A stretch of DNA of 64,000 nucleotides from Ezakiella coagulans. GTDB lineage: Bacteria > Bacillota > Clostridia > Tissierellales > Peptoniphilaceae. The translations under genes were made by a program, and so were the position numbers. Below are positions 1 through 7,412 of this stretch, piece by piece. Below the pieces are notes generated by a model. The model had not been told where the DNA came from, ran no database searches, and worked only from the letters and a program-made list of their open reading frames with translations. The number at the start of each line of letters is the position of its first letter. Positions within the stretch are counted from its first letter, which is position 1. Where the stretch lies: contig NZ_QEKV01000006.1 of NCBI RefSeq assembly GCF_003096635.1, positions 51,011 to 115,010 on the forward strand. The letters are read 5' to 3'.

Positions 1-1
1 A

Positions 2-823
2 GTTAAAGATTTGTATTCTGAACTTATTCAAAAAAATAAAATGAATGAAAATCTTTCAGTTTTAAATCAGAGGTTGGATAATAATATAGAACGAATTAAA
101 ACTGAAGAAAATACAATTAAAAGCTTGAGTTTTGTTGACGAAACATATAAAACATACTATAAATTAAACTCTCTTTTAATTAAAGGGGCAGACTACTATA
201 ACAAGTTTATGAATCTAAGAAATAACGAAGCATTATATGAAACAAATATGAAAATTATTAATAATACGAACTTCTTAGAAGATGCAAATCCGAAGTTCGA
301 AAATGTTGTTTCTTTGATTAGAAGATTTAATACGCTTACAAATATTAATAAGGATCTTGAAAGGGTAGAAGAGTCGCAAAAGAGAAATGAAGAAATTATA
401 TCCGGATCTAAGAATTTAGACAAAATATATGATACTGTAAAATATACACAAAATATTTTAAATAAATTTCAATTGTTACAAAACCTTCATAATAGACTAG
501 TTACTATAGAAAGAACTATAGCTGAAGTAGAAAAGGATATAGAACCTCTATTTATTGAAAACTTGTCAAAATATTTAAATTACGTAATAAATCTCGACGA
601 AAAGTTTAATGACTACAATACTCTATATAACTCACTTTTTTCAAAAAATTCAGATATTGAATATTCACAAAATATTATAAATAATTTAGATAATGAAATA
701 AATGAAAAGCTTAATTCTTATCTAGAAGTGTTACAAAAAAGCAATATTTGTCCAATGTGCGGTTCAAAGATAACCGAAGAACATATAGAAAAAATTAGAA
801 AGGAATACACAAATGAACTATGA
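2..823 (+). CDS. Rad50/SbcC-like ATPase subunit, coiled coil ending in a zinc hook (5' end outside window)
   Basis: The reading frame is open from the first bases of the window, so the true start and any Walker A head lie to the left. What is visible is about 270 residues of charged helical, coiled-coil-type sequence. It ends 20 residues after a CPMC motif (residues 247-250 counted from a TTG at position 11), followed by GSKI. A CxxC at the tip of a long coil is the zinc-hook signature of Rad50/SbcC proteins. In those proteins the chain then folds back to a second ATPase half, but here the gene stops and the two following genes supply the return coil and the ATPase half. The stop overlaps the next start by 11 bases, which suggests translational coupling. 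By family logic the product should take part in DNA end processing or repair. That role is inference, because no nuclease partner is in view. Confidence 0.6.
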   Translation, partial: VKDLYSELIQKNKMNENLSVLNQRLDNNIERIKTEENTIKSLSFVDETYKTYYKLNSLLIKGADYYNKFMNLRNNEALYETNMKIINNTNFLEDANPKFENVVSLIRRFNTLTNINKDLERVEESQKRNEEIISGSKNLDKIYDTVKYTQNILNKFQLLQNLHNRLVTIERTIAEVEKDIEPLFIENLSKYLNYVINLDEKFNDYNTLYNSLFSKNSDIEYSQNIINNLDNEINEKLNSYLEVLQKSNICPMCGSKITEEHIEKIRKEYTNEL

Positions 824-1055
824 AGAACGAGCAAATCAAATAAAAAAAGAGCTTGATCAGGCGTCTCAAAAAAGAGATAGGGCACAGGGAACTCTTGACA
901 GTTTAAAAGCTCAAAAAGAAGAAATCATTAAAGAGATTATAAATGCAGGCTCAACTCCTGAAACAATAAAAGCTGACCTCGATAATATTGCAAAAGAAAT
1001 CGAAGAAAAGCTTCAAATCTGTGAAAAACTTATAGAAGAAAACAATGCAAATTAA
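813..1055 (+). CDS. small coiled-coil protein between the two halves of the split SMC-like ATPase
   Basis: An 80-residue, strongly charged, helical protein (start MNYEERANQIKKELDQ) with no recognisable enzymatic motif. The ATG at 813 is preceded by an AAGGAA ribosome binding site at proper spacing, so the gene appears to be translated in its own right. It overlaps the upstream gene by 11 bases and the downstream gene by 11 bases. Its place between a zinc-hook gene and a C-terminal ATPase-half gene suggests that it forms part of the return coil of a Rad50/SbcC-like complex. The family is not recognised by name; the role is read from position and composition. Confidence 0.6.
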   Translation: MNYEERANQIKKELDQASQKRDRAQGTLDSLKAQKEEIIKEIINAGSTPETIKADLDNIAKEIEEKLQICEKLIEENNAN

Positions 1056-1770
1056 TGAAATTAAAGAATTCATAGATGATACAAATAAGAAGATTATAAG
1101 CGATGAAGTAAAAAAGGAGATGCTTGAGAAAAAGATTGACGAACTTAAAAATACAATCTCAGATGCGAACAACTCGATTGAACTCTATACACAAACAATT
1201 CTTCTTTTGAATCATGCAATTCAATATGCGAGACAGCAATCTAAGAATATAATAGAAAATATAGTCACTCTTTGTCTAAGATATGTTTTTAAAACAAATA
1301 TACGTTTTATTATTAAAGATGAGATGTCTCAGAAATCAACCGGTATGGAATTCTATGTAACAGATGAAAATGGAAATATTGACAATCTTACAAAGCCTGA
1401 AGACTCAAGAGGTGGGGGAATTGTTGACGTTGTTAGTCTTGGGCTACGTCTGTCAATTTCTGAAATTCTTACACGAAATGGTATCCTAGGACCAATTATT
1501 CTCGATGAGCCTGCAAAATATGTTTCTAAAGAATATATACCTAATGTAGGTCTATATCTTAAAGGTTTTTCAGATGAATACGACAGACAGATTATTATGG
1601 TTACTCACGATGACTATCTGTCTGCAATAGGAGACAGCTGTTTTGAACTTGAGCAAACTGACGGCGTTACAAAGATTGTAAAAACCAAAAATGGAGTAAT
1701 TGAAGAATCTTCAATAGAAGAATTAGTTGATTTGGATGAAGATGAAAATATTGAATTTGAAATCCAATAA
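1045..1770 (+). CDS. C-terminal ATPase half of a split Rad50/SbcC-like protein
   Basis: A 241-residue protein. Residues 1-60 are coiled coil. Then come an ABC/SMC-type signature region SRGGGIVDVVSLGLRLS (121-137), a Walker B segment with the catalytic acid IILDEP (151-156) and an H-loop IMVTHDD (H188). These are the elements of the C-terminal lobe of Rad50/SbcC/SMC ATPases. There is no Walker A, which must come from another chain, most simply the truncated gene at the left edge. The last 25 residues are acidic. The ATG lies inside the end of the previous gene and has only a weak ribosome binding site, consistent with coupling. No strong terminator follows, but a separate promoter serves the next gene. 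Confidence 0.65.
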   Translation: MQINEIKEFIDDTNKKIISDEVKKEMLEKKIDELKNTISDANNSIELYTQTILLLNHAIQYARQQSKNIIENIVTLCLRYVFKTNIRFIIKDEMSQKSTGMEFYVTDENGNIDNLTKPEDSRGGGIVDVVSLGLRLSISEILTRNGILGPIILDEPAKYVSKEYIPNVGLYLKGFSDEYDRQIIMVTHDDYLSAIGDSCFELEQTDGVTKIVKTKNGVIEESSIEELVDLDEDENIEFEIQ

Positions 1771-1819
1771 TAGTTATAAAAATTTTGTATAAAATTTATT
1801 TAAAAAGCCCATTTTTAAA

Positions 1820-1848
1820 TTGACTTTTAATTAAAAAAGCGTTACAAT
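1820..1848 (+). promoter_or_regulatory. sigma-A promoter of rny
   Basis: A -35 box TTGACT at 1820-1825 and a -10 box TACAAT at 1843-1848 are separated by exactly 17 bp. They lie about 40 bp before the start of rny, which also has a GAAAGGAG ribosome binding site. Confidence 0.75.
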
Positions 1849-1889
1849 AGATATAGGACCTAAACAACTAAATAGAAAGGAGAAAATAA

Positions 1890-3431
1890 ATGCCAATTGT
1901 TTATTATTTTCTGATTTTCATATTTTCCTTAGGTTGCGGTATTTTTGTAGGTTATTTATTGCGAAAAAAAGTTTCCGAAAAAGCCATCGGTTCTGCTGAA
2001 GAAGAAGCACGTAGAATTCTTGAAGATGCAAGAAAAGATGGAGAAGCGGAAAAGAAAGAATTAATCTTAAATGCTAAAGAAGAAATTCAAAAATCTAAAG
2101 ATGAACTTGAACTAGAATCTAAAGATAGACGAAGAGAATTCCAAAGTACAGAGAAAAGACTTATAAGTCGCGAAGAAACCCTGGACAGAAAAATTGACAA
2201 TTTACAAAAAAAGGAAGATAAGCTAAATCAAAAGATTAAAGATATCGAAGATAAAAATTTGCGTGCAGACGAATTGGTTAAATCACAAGAACAAAAACTT
2301 GAAGAAATCTCAGGTCTTACTCGTGAGGAAGCAAAGAATATTCTTATCGCCGATCTTGATCATGAAATGACACAAGAAACGGCTATTCGTATAAGACAAA
2401 TGGAAGACAAAATCAAGGATTCCAGTGATGAAACAGCAAGAGAAATTATATCTTCTGTCATTCAAAGAGTCGCATCTGACTATGTTAATGAAACAACAGT
2501 CACAGTTGTCGATTTGCCGAATGATGATATGAAAGGTAGAATTATAGGTAGGGAAGGAAGAAATATAAAAGTTCTAGAAAGCCTTACAGGTGTTGATTTA
2601 ATTATTGATGATACACCGGAAGCTGTTGTACTTTCAAGTTTTGACCCAATAAGGAGAGAAGTTGCAAGACTTTCTCTAACCAGACTTATTCAAGATGGAA
2701 GGATTCAACCTGCACGAATTGAAGAAACTGTTGAAAAGGCAAAAGAAGATGTTAACAAGATTATTACTGAAGCCGGTAATAATGCTGTTATTGAAACTGG
2801 ATTACATGGTATTAATCCGGAACTTCAAAAGTATTTGGGACGACTCAAATATAGAACAAGTTATGGCCAAAATGTACTCGACCACTCAATAGAGGTTTCA
2901 CACCTTGCCGGTATGATGGCAGAAGAAATTGGAGCCAATGTAAGAGTTGCAAAAATGGGCGGGTTGCTTCATGATATCGGAAAGGGTATCGATAGAGAAT
3001 TCGAAGGAACTCACGTAGAACTTGGAGTTAATCTTGCTAAACGTTACAAGATAAGTAAAGAGGTTATACACTGTATAGAGGCTCACCACAATGATGTTGA
3101 ACCTCAATCAGTTGAAGCATTCCTTGTGCAAGCTGCTGACGCTATAAGTGCGGCAAGACCTGGTGCAAGACGCGAAACTCTAGAAAGTTATATCAAACGT
3201 CTAGAAAAACTTGAAGAGATTGCAAACTCATTTGACGGTATCGAAAAAACTTATGCAGTTCAAGCAGGACGTGAAGTAAGAATTTTGGTTAAACCTGATA
3301 AAGTTTCTGATGATGAAATGACAGTTATGGCACACGATATTGCTAAGAGAATTGAAGAAGAAATGCAATATCCTGGTCAAATAAAAGTAAATGTAATTAA
3401 AGAGGTTAGAAAATCTCATTTAGCAAAATAG
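1890..3431 (+). CDS. rny: ribonuclease Y
   Basis: A 513-residue membrane-anchored endoribonuclease that starts mRNA decay in many Firmicutes. Residues 4-24 form an N-terminal membrane segment and about 28-190 a long charged coiled coil. A KH RNA-binding domain follows, with its [10 protein letters not shown] loop at 216-225. The HD phosphohydrolase domain has DHS at 331-333, the metal pair H361-D362 (HDIGKG) and HH at 399-400. Length and domain order match the family. The gene has its own promoter and terminator and so looks monocistronic. RNase Y often sits near recA or cinA; those neighbours are absent here. Confidence 0.97.
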   Translation: MPIVYYFLIFIFSLGCGIFVGYLLRKKVSEKAIGSAEEEARRILEDARKDGEAEKKELILNAKEEIQKSKDELELESKDRRREFQSTEKRLISREETLDRKIDNLQKKEDKLNQKIKDIEDKNLRADELVKSQEQKLEEISGLTREEAKNILIADLDHEMTQETAIRIRQMEDKIKDSSDETAREIISSVIQRVASDYVNETTVTVVDLPNDDMKGRIIGREGRNIKVLESLTGVDLIIDDTPEAVVLSSFDPIRREVARLSLTRLIQDGRIQPARIEETVEKAKEDVNKIITEAGNNAVIETGLHGINPELQKYLGRLKYRTSYGQNVLDHSIEVSHLAGMMAEEIGANVRVAKMGGLLHDIGKGIDREFEGTHVELGVNLAKRYKISKEVIHCIEAHHNDVEPQSVEAFLVQAADAISAARPGARRETLESYIKRLEKLEEIANSFDGIEKTYAVQAGREVRILVKPDKVSDDEMTVMAHDIAKRIEEEMQYPGQIKVNVIKEVRKSHLAK

Positions 3432-3455
3432 TGCCCATTATAGGCACTATTTTTA
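3425..3455 (+). terminator. terminator of rny
   Basis: The inverted repeat AGTGCC/GGCACT, with a 7-base loop and extended by A-T pairs, is followed by TTTTTAT. It begins at the end of the rny coding region. Confidence 0.85.
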
Positions 3456-3457
3456 TA

Positions 3458-4087
3458 CATAAAATTAAATTAAGATAGATTAAAAGTAATATTAATTTGA
3501 GTTTAATATTTATTATATGAATATAATTTTAAAATTATAGGAATTTATCATAAAATCATTTATAATTAATCATAATTCTTATAATATTAAATAGAAGCAT
3601 TAAATACTTACATATATAATATTTGATATATGTATAATAAGAAATTTTTTCTCAAAATCTTTAAATTTATAATTTCAACAATAAATAAAAATTCAAGATT
3701 ATTTATTTTATATGAAGTGTTATATTTATTATCTAAACTATATATATCTATATTGTTTTCATGCATATGTTATAAAAACAAACTAGCTTTGTAATGATAA
3801 TTTTTAATAGGGTAGGTCCTATTTAATGATTTTATATATAACTATTAATATCTTAGTGTAAATACATACAAAATTTATAAATGAAATCGGTATCAAAATT
3901 GTTATATAAATATAATGATCAAAAAATATGTATATTAAAATTTTGTTTATGAATAGTATGCGATAAAATTTAATTATAATAGAATTTATTTTGGCTTTGA
4001 TTATAATTTTAGATTAACGTTTTAGATATTTTGTCTAAACGCTAAAAATTTTAATTATATTTTATAGTAACTATTTTAAATTTATGC
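3458..4087. other. AT-rich intergenic stretch without genes
   Basis: About 630 bases of extremely AT-rich sequence with no open frame of note on either strand and no tRNA-like or other structured RNA that I can recognise. The only clear structure is the imperfect inverted repeat at 4014-4045. It separates rny from the recombinase gene and is much longer than any other gap in the window. Confidence 0.6.
4014..4045. repeat. imperfect inverted repeat upstream of the recombinase gene
   Basis: The left arm TTAACGTTTTAGA (4014-4026) and right arm TCTAAACGCTAA (4034-4045) are near-complementary, with one mismatch and one extra base, around a 7-base centre. It lies about 43 bp upstream of the recombinase -35 box. 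It could be a protein-binding or Xer-type site. No T tract follows the right arm directly, so it is not a convincing terminator. Confidence 0.5.
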
Positions 4088-4116
4088 TTGACATTTATTT
4101 GGAGTAGGGGTATAAT
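4088..4116 (+). promoter_or_regulatory. consensus sigma-A promoter of the recombinase gene
   Basis: TTGACA at 4088-4093 and TATAAT at 4111-4116 are both perfect consensus with a 17-bp spacer. A promoter this strong in front of a recombinase suggests that a repressor restrains it; the inverted repeat just downstream is the obvious candidate site. Confidence 0.85.
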
Positions 4117-4130
4117 AGAAATATAAAATA

Positions 4131-4156
4131 TGTCACAAAATAGTTATTTTGCGACA
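4131..4156. repeat. 12-bp inverted repeat between promoter and start codon (candidate operator)
   Basis: TGTCACAAAATA (4131-4142) and TATTTTGCGACA (4145-4156) form arms with 11 of 12 positions complementary and a 2-base centre. The repeat starts about 8 bases after the expected transcription start and ends just before the ribosome binding site. That position suits an operator or a recombinase recognition site. Confidence 0.65.
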
Positions 4157-4172
4157 AAGAGGGGGAGTTATT

Positions 4173-5162
4173 GTGGAAACAGGTCTACCACTTGTTTTAT
4201 CGGACTTTTTAGACTATTTATCCAGTGTAAAAAGCCATAGCAAAAATACCGTTAAAGAATATTCTTATGACTTAGTAAGCTTTTTAAAATTCATTAGACT
4301 TAGAAAAGAAAATTTAAAAGACATCTCTTTTCATGATATAAATATCGAATCAATAGATGCCAAATATCTCGACAGCATTACACTTCAGGATATGTATGCC
4401 TATATCGCTTTTAAAGACAGAGTCGATTCAAACGGCTCTGCGGCAAAATTTAGAAAAGTTGCAAGCATTAGAGCTTTCTATAAGTATCTATATGAGAAAA
4501 TTAAAGTTGTTTCGAATAATCCTTCGTATGAGCTCGAATACCCTAAGCTTGATAAGCGTCTACCTATATATCTTACTCTAAACGATGCTACAAAGCTTTT
4601 AGAGACCGTTGAGACGGAAAAAAATGTTTTCCTCAAAAAAAGAGATTTTGCTATCATGATGGTCTTTTTAAACTGTGGGCTTCGTTTGTCGGAGCTTGTT
4701 AGCCTTAATGTTGATTCCATTCACGATGACAACAGCGCATCCGTTGTTGGTAAAGGAAATAAAGAGCGTATTATCTTTTTAAATGAAGCCACTATAGACT
4801 CTATAAACGATTATCTAACTGTAAGGCCTGCTGAGAGTCTTATTAATGAAAAAGATAAAAAAGCACTTTTTTTAAGTCAACAAAACAATCGAATTTCAAA
4901 TCGTGCAGTGCAACATATGATTGAAAAACGCGTCAAAGAAGCCGGTTTATCGAGCGATTATACCGTTCATAAACTAAGACATACCGCAGCAACTTTGATG
5001 TATAAATATGGCGATGTTGATATTTTAACGTTAAAAGAAGTTTTAGGTCATTCAAATGTCGCAACAACTCAAATCTATACACACCTTGACAATGAAATCA
5101 TAAAAAAAGCTACTGAAAGCAATCCTCTCAGTAACTTCAATCTAAAAGATGAAGAAAAATAG
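4173..5162 (+). CDS. XerC/XerD-type tyrosine recombinase
   Basis: A 329-residue integrase-family recombinase. An N-terminal SAM-like core-binding domain (about residues 5-110) precedes the catalytic domain. The catalytic residues, numbered from the GTG, are R171 (GLRLSEL), K194 (GKGNKER), H266 and R269 (HKLRHT), H293 (LGHSN) and the nucleophile Y302 (QIYTH). The GTG at 4173 is chosen because a GAGGGGGAG site lies just upstream; an in-frame TTG at 4149 lies before that site. Xer proteins resolve chromosome dimers at dif with FtsK, but at 329 residues this one is slightly long. There are no phage or transposon genes beside it, so a housekeeping role is the best guess. Whether it is XerC, XerD or a single-protein XerA/XerS type cannot be settled by eye. 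Confidence 0.85.
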   Translation: METGLPLVLSDFLDYLSSVKSHSKNTVKEYSYDLVSFLKFIRLRKENLKDISFHDINIESIDAKYLDSITLQDMYAYIAFKDRVDSNGSAAKFRKVASIRAFYKYLYEKIKVVSNNPSYELEYPKLDKRLPIYLTLNDATKLLETVETEKNVFLKKRDFAIMMVFLNCGLRLSELVSLNVDSIHDDNSASVVGKGNKERIIFLNEATIDSINDYLTVRPAESLINEKDKKALFLSQQNNRISNRAVQHMIEKRVKEAGLSSDYTVHKLRHTAATLMYKYGDVDILTLKEVLGHSNVATTQIYTHLDNEIIKKATESNPLSNFNLKDEEK

Positions 5163-5197
5163 AAAAGTCATTTTGATTTTTCTTCATCTTTTTTTAT
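5144..5197. terminator. terminator between the convergent recombinase and lyase genes
   Basis: A long stem pairs the GATGAAGAAAAAT region at the end of the recombinase gene with ATTTTTCTTCATC, followed by a run of T. The stem begins inside the coding sequence. The A-rich left flank lets it act for the opposite strand as well. Confidence 0.75.
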
Positions 5198-5221
5198 TTA
5201 TAATTGTTAAAATAATTGCAA

Positions 5222-6484
5222 TTATTTTTTATCTAAATTTCTAAGCCCAAACATCAATGCAATCTTTGCATGCTCATATGTTATTCCACCTTGATAATAT
5301 GCAGCGTATGGCTCTCTCATAGGCGCATCACAACTTATTTCAATGCTTGAGCCTTCGACAAATCCAGGTGCCGCCATAATAACTTGGTCTTCATAGCCCG
5401 GCATGTCCCAAGCGGTAGGAATTGCATACGAATCCACAGCTCCGGCTTGTTGAACGCCGATTGTAAATTGTTTAAGTGCTTCTTTATCTTCAAATATAAT
5501 CGTTTGTACAATGTCGCTCTTTGGAAATGTTTCCTCTGGAATAATTTTATATCCTCTGTCCTTCATTACGTGTGCAATGAGATATGCACCCTTCATTGCT
5601 TGTCCGACCACGTGCGGTGCAAGAAAAAGTCCTTGAAGGGTAAATCTAGTTGTGCCGAAAGTAAGACCTACTTCCTTCCCTATTCCCGGTGCTGTCAAAT
5701 TGTTCGCAGCACACTCGATGAGGTCTTTTTTACCAACCAAATATCCGCCTGAAAAGGCAATTCCTGCCCCCGGATTTTTAATTAAGCTTCCTGCCATTAG
5801 ATCAGCACCGACGTCTGTAGGCTCATCATATTCGGTAAACTCGCCATAGCAATTGTCCACAAAAATAATAACGTCTTTTTTATAATCCTTAACAAACTTA
5901 ATAATTTCTCCTATTTCATTAATATTAAAAGCTCTTCTTAGTGAATAACCGGTGGATCTTTGTATGGCAACAACTTTTGTTTTATCGTTTATAGCATCTG
6001 AAATCGCTTTTTTATCAAATTGATTATTCTCATCAAGCGGTACATATTTTACACTGATACCTTTTGATTTTAGATTGTTTTTTTCATTTCCTACATATCC
6101 TAATGATTTTTGCATTGTATCATACGGAATGCCGGAAATATATAATAGCTCATCTCCCGCATTTAAAACAGAATCAAGTCCAAGATAAATCGCATGTGTC
6201 CCTGACGCAATAGACGGTCTTACGAGCGCATCTTCAGTGTTAAATACTTTACTATATATCGATTCGGTTTTATCTCTACCAGGGTCTGCATATCCATAAC
6301 CTGTAGGCCAAAAAAAGTCTCCAGAACCAAGATTGGCGGCTTGCATTGCCATCAAAACTTTCTTTTGATTGTGAAAAACTATTTTATCAACTTCTGTAAA
6401 TTGAGTTGTTATTTTAGTCTCCGCAAGCTCAATTTCGTCAACAATATCTTTATTTATATTATAATAATTATAAAAATCCCTCAT
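5222..6484 (-). CDS. PLP-dependent methionine gamma-lyase/aluminium-resistance family protein (YnbB-like)
   Basis: A 420-residue fold-type I PLP enzyme of the Met_gamma_lyase family (B. subtilis YnbB, 'aluminium resistance protein'). Visible marks are an ATGTGYGY-like segment (WPTGYGYADPGRD), SIASGTHAIYLGL near the cofactor phosphate, the cofactor aspartate in FVDNCYGEF, and Lys236 in AGSLIKNPGAG as the likely Schiff-base lysine. The start is the ATG at 6484 behind GAGGAG; longer in-frame starts lie upstream of that site. It overlaps miaA by 17 bases and is last in the miaB-mutS-mutL-miaA operon. The true substrate of this family is not well settled. It sits where hfq follows miaA in many genomes, and hfq is absent here. 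Confidence 0.85.
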   Translation of the reverse strand: MRDFYNYYNINKDIVDEIELAETKITTQFTEVDKIVFHNQKKVLMAMQAANLGSGDFFWPTGYGYADPGRDKTESIYSKVFNTEDALVRPSIASGTHAIYLGLDSVLNAGDELLYISGIPYDTMQKSLGYVGNEKNNLKSKGISVKYVPLDENNQFDKKAISDAINDKTKVVAIQRSTGYSLRRAFNINEIGEIIKFVKDYKKDVIIFVDNCYGEFTEYDEPTDVGADLMAGSLIKNPGAGIAFSGGYLVGKKDLIECAANNLTAPGIGKEVGLTFGTTRFTLQGLFLAPHVVGQAMKGAYLIAHVMKDRGYKIIPEETFPKSDIVQTIIFEDKEALKQFTIGVQQAGAVDSYAIPTAWDMPGYEDQVIMAAPGFVEGSSIEISCDAPMREPYAAYYQGGITYEHAKIALMFGLRNLDKK

Positions 6485-7412
6485 TTTTCTCCTCGCTTTC
6501 AATGAATTTTACTACTTCTGAAACATTGTTAAATTCATTTACATCTATCATTTTTACATTTGAATCGTTTCTAAACCATGTCAGTTGTCTTTTTGCATAG
6601 TTTCTTGAAAATTGCTTGAGTTTATCAATTGCAAAATCATAATCCCACTCACCTTCAAGATATTTTATGATTTCTTTATATCCAATCGCCTGCATGGATT
6701 GATTTTCTTTTGTAATGCCATTACTCATAAGGTTCTTAACTTCGTCAATCAATCCTTCCTCAAGCATTATATCTACTCTTTTATTTATTCTATCGTATAA
6801 TAAATCTCTTTGCATTTCAAGGGCGTAATAGCTGAAAGTTATATTATTATTAATTTCTCTTATTGAATTGAAAGTATCTGAAAATTTATTTCCGGTACAA
6901 ATAAAATACTCAATAGCCCTTATATTTCTTTTAGTATCATTCACGTTTATTCTATCAAAAGATTTTTTATCGATATAAAAAAGTGCATCTCTAATATGAT
7001 CTATGCCTTTTTCTTCATACATTTCATAAATTTTTTCACGCACAAAATCGTCTTGACTGTTGTCGTCTAGATTCATATCATAAATCAATGAGTTTATATA
7101 AAAACCGGTTCCGCCACAGACAATCGGAATTTTATTTTTCGCATGTAATTCATTTATTATATTAAATGCATCTTCTCTATATTCTTTAACGCTATAATTC
7201 TCGTAAGGCTCTTTAATGTCAATCAAATGATGCTTGATTCCTTGCATCTCTTCAGTGGTAACTTTCGCACTTCCAATATCACAACCTCTATAAATTTGAA
7301 TCGAATCTGCCGAAATAATTTCAGTATTAAGCGCTTTTGCAAGTTCAATAGATGTCTTTGTTTTTCCGACAGCTGTAGGTCCTGCAATAATAATTATATG
7401 TGGCTTATTCAT
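6468..7412 (-). CDS. miaA: tRNA dimethylallyltransferase
   Basis: A 314-residue enzyme that adds the dimethylallyl group to A37 of tRNAs reading UNN codons, the step before MiaB. The P-loop GPTAVGKT is at residues 11-18, followed by the conserved ADSIQIYRG, GGTGFYINS and, near the C-terminus, YAKRQLTWFRND. The ATG at 7412 follows GAGAGG and lies 8 bases inside mutL, so translation is coupled. MiaB, the enzyme that acts next, is encoded four genes upstream in the same operon. Confidence 0.97.
   Translation of the reverse strand: MNKPHIIIIAGPTAVGKTKTSIELAKALNTEIISADSIQIYRGCDIGSAKVTTEEMQGIKHHLIDIKEPYENYSVKEYREDAFNIINELHAKNKIPIVCGGTGFYINSLIYDMNLDDNSQDDFVREKIYEMYEEKGIDHIRDALFYIDKKSFDRINVNDTKRNIRAIEYFICTGNKFSDTFNSIREINNNITFSYYALEMQRDLLYDRINKRVDIMLEEGLIDEVKNLMSNGITKENQSMQAIGYKEIIKYLEGEWDYDFAIDKLKQFSRNYAKRQLTWFRNDSNVKMIDVNEFNNVSEVVKFIESEEKNEGFL

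Noticed and set aside
2..1770. Frameshift explanation for the three-gene ATPase set
   Set aside because: Two separate shifts would be needed. Each join shows an ATG in the overlap, and the second gene has a proper ribosome binding site. The hook motif falls exactly at the first join. The possibility is kept only as a refutation test.
1771..1815. Terminator after the split ATPase genes
   Set aside because: Only weak A-T pairing is present (AAAATTTTGTATAAAATTTT type), with no G-C core.
4173..5162. Phage or transposon integrase
   Set aside because: No phage, transposon or conjugation genes, tRNA attachment duplication or insertion-like change lies nearby. The sequence fits a Xer housekeeping recombinase.
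5384..5849. Plus-strand open frames inside the PLP lyase gene
   Set aside because: They are shadows of the minus-strand gene, with no start signals and no protein-like composition.
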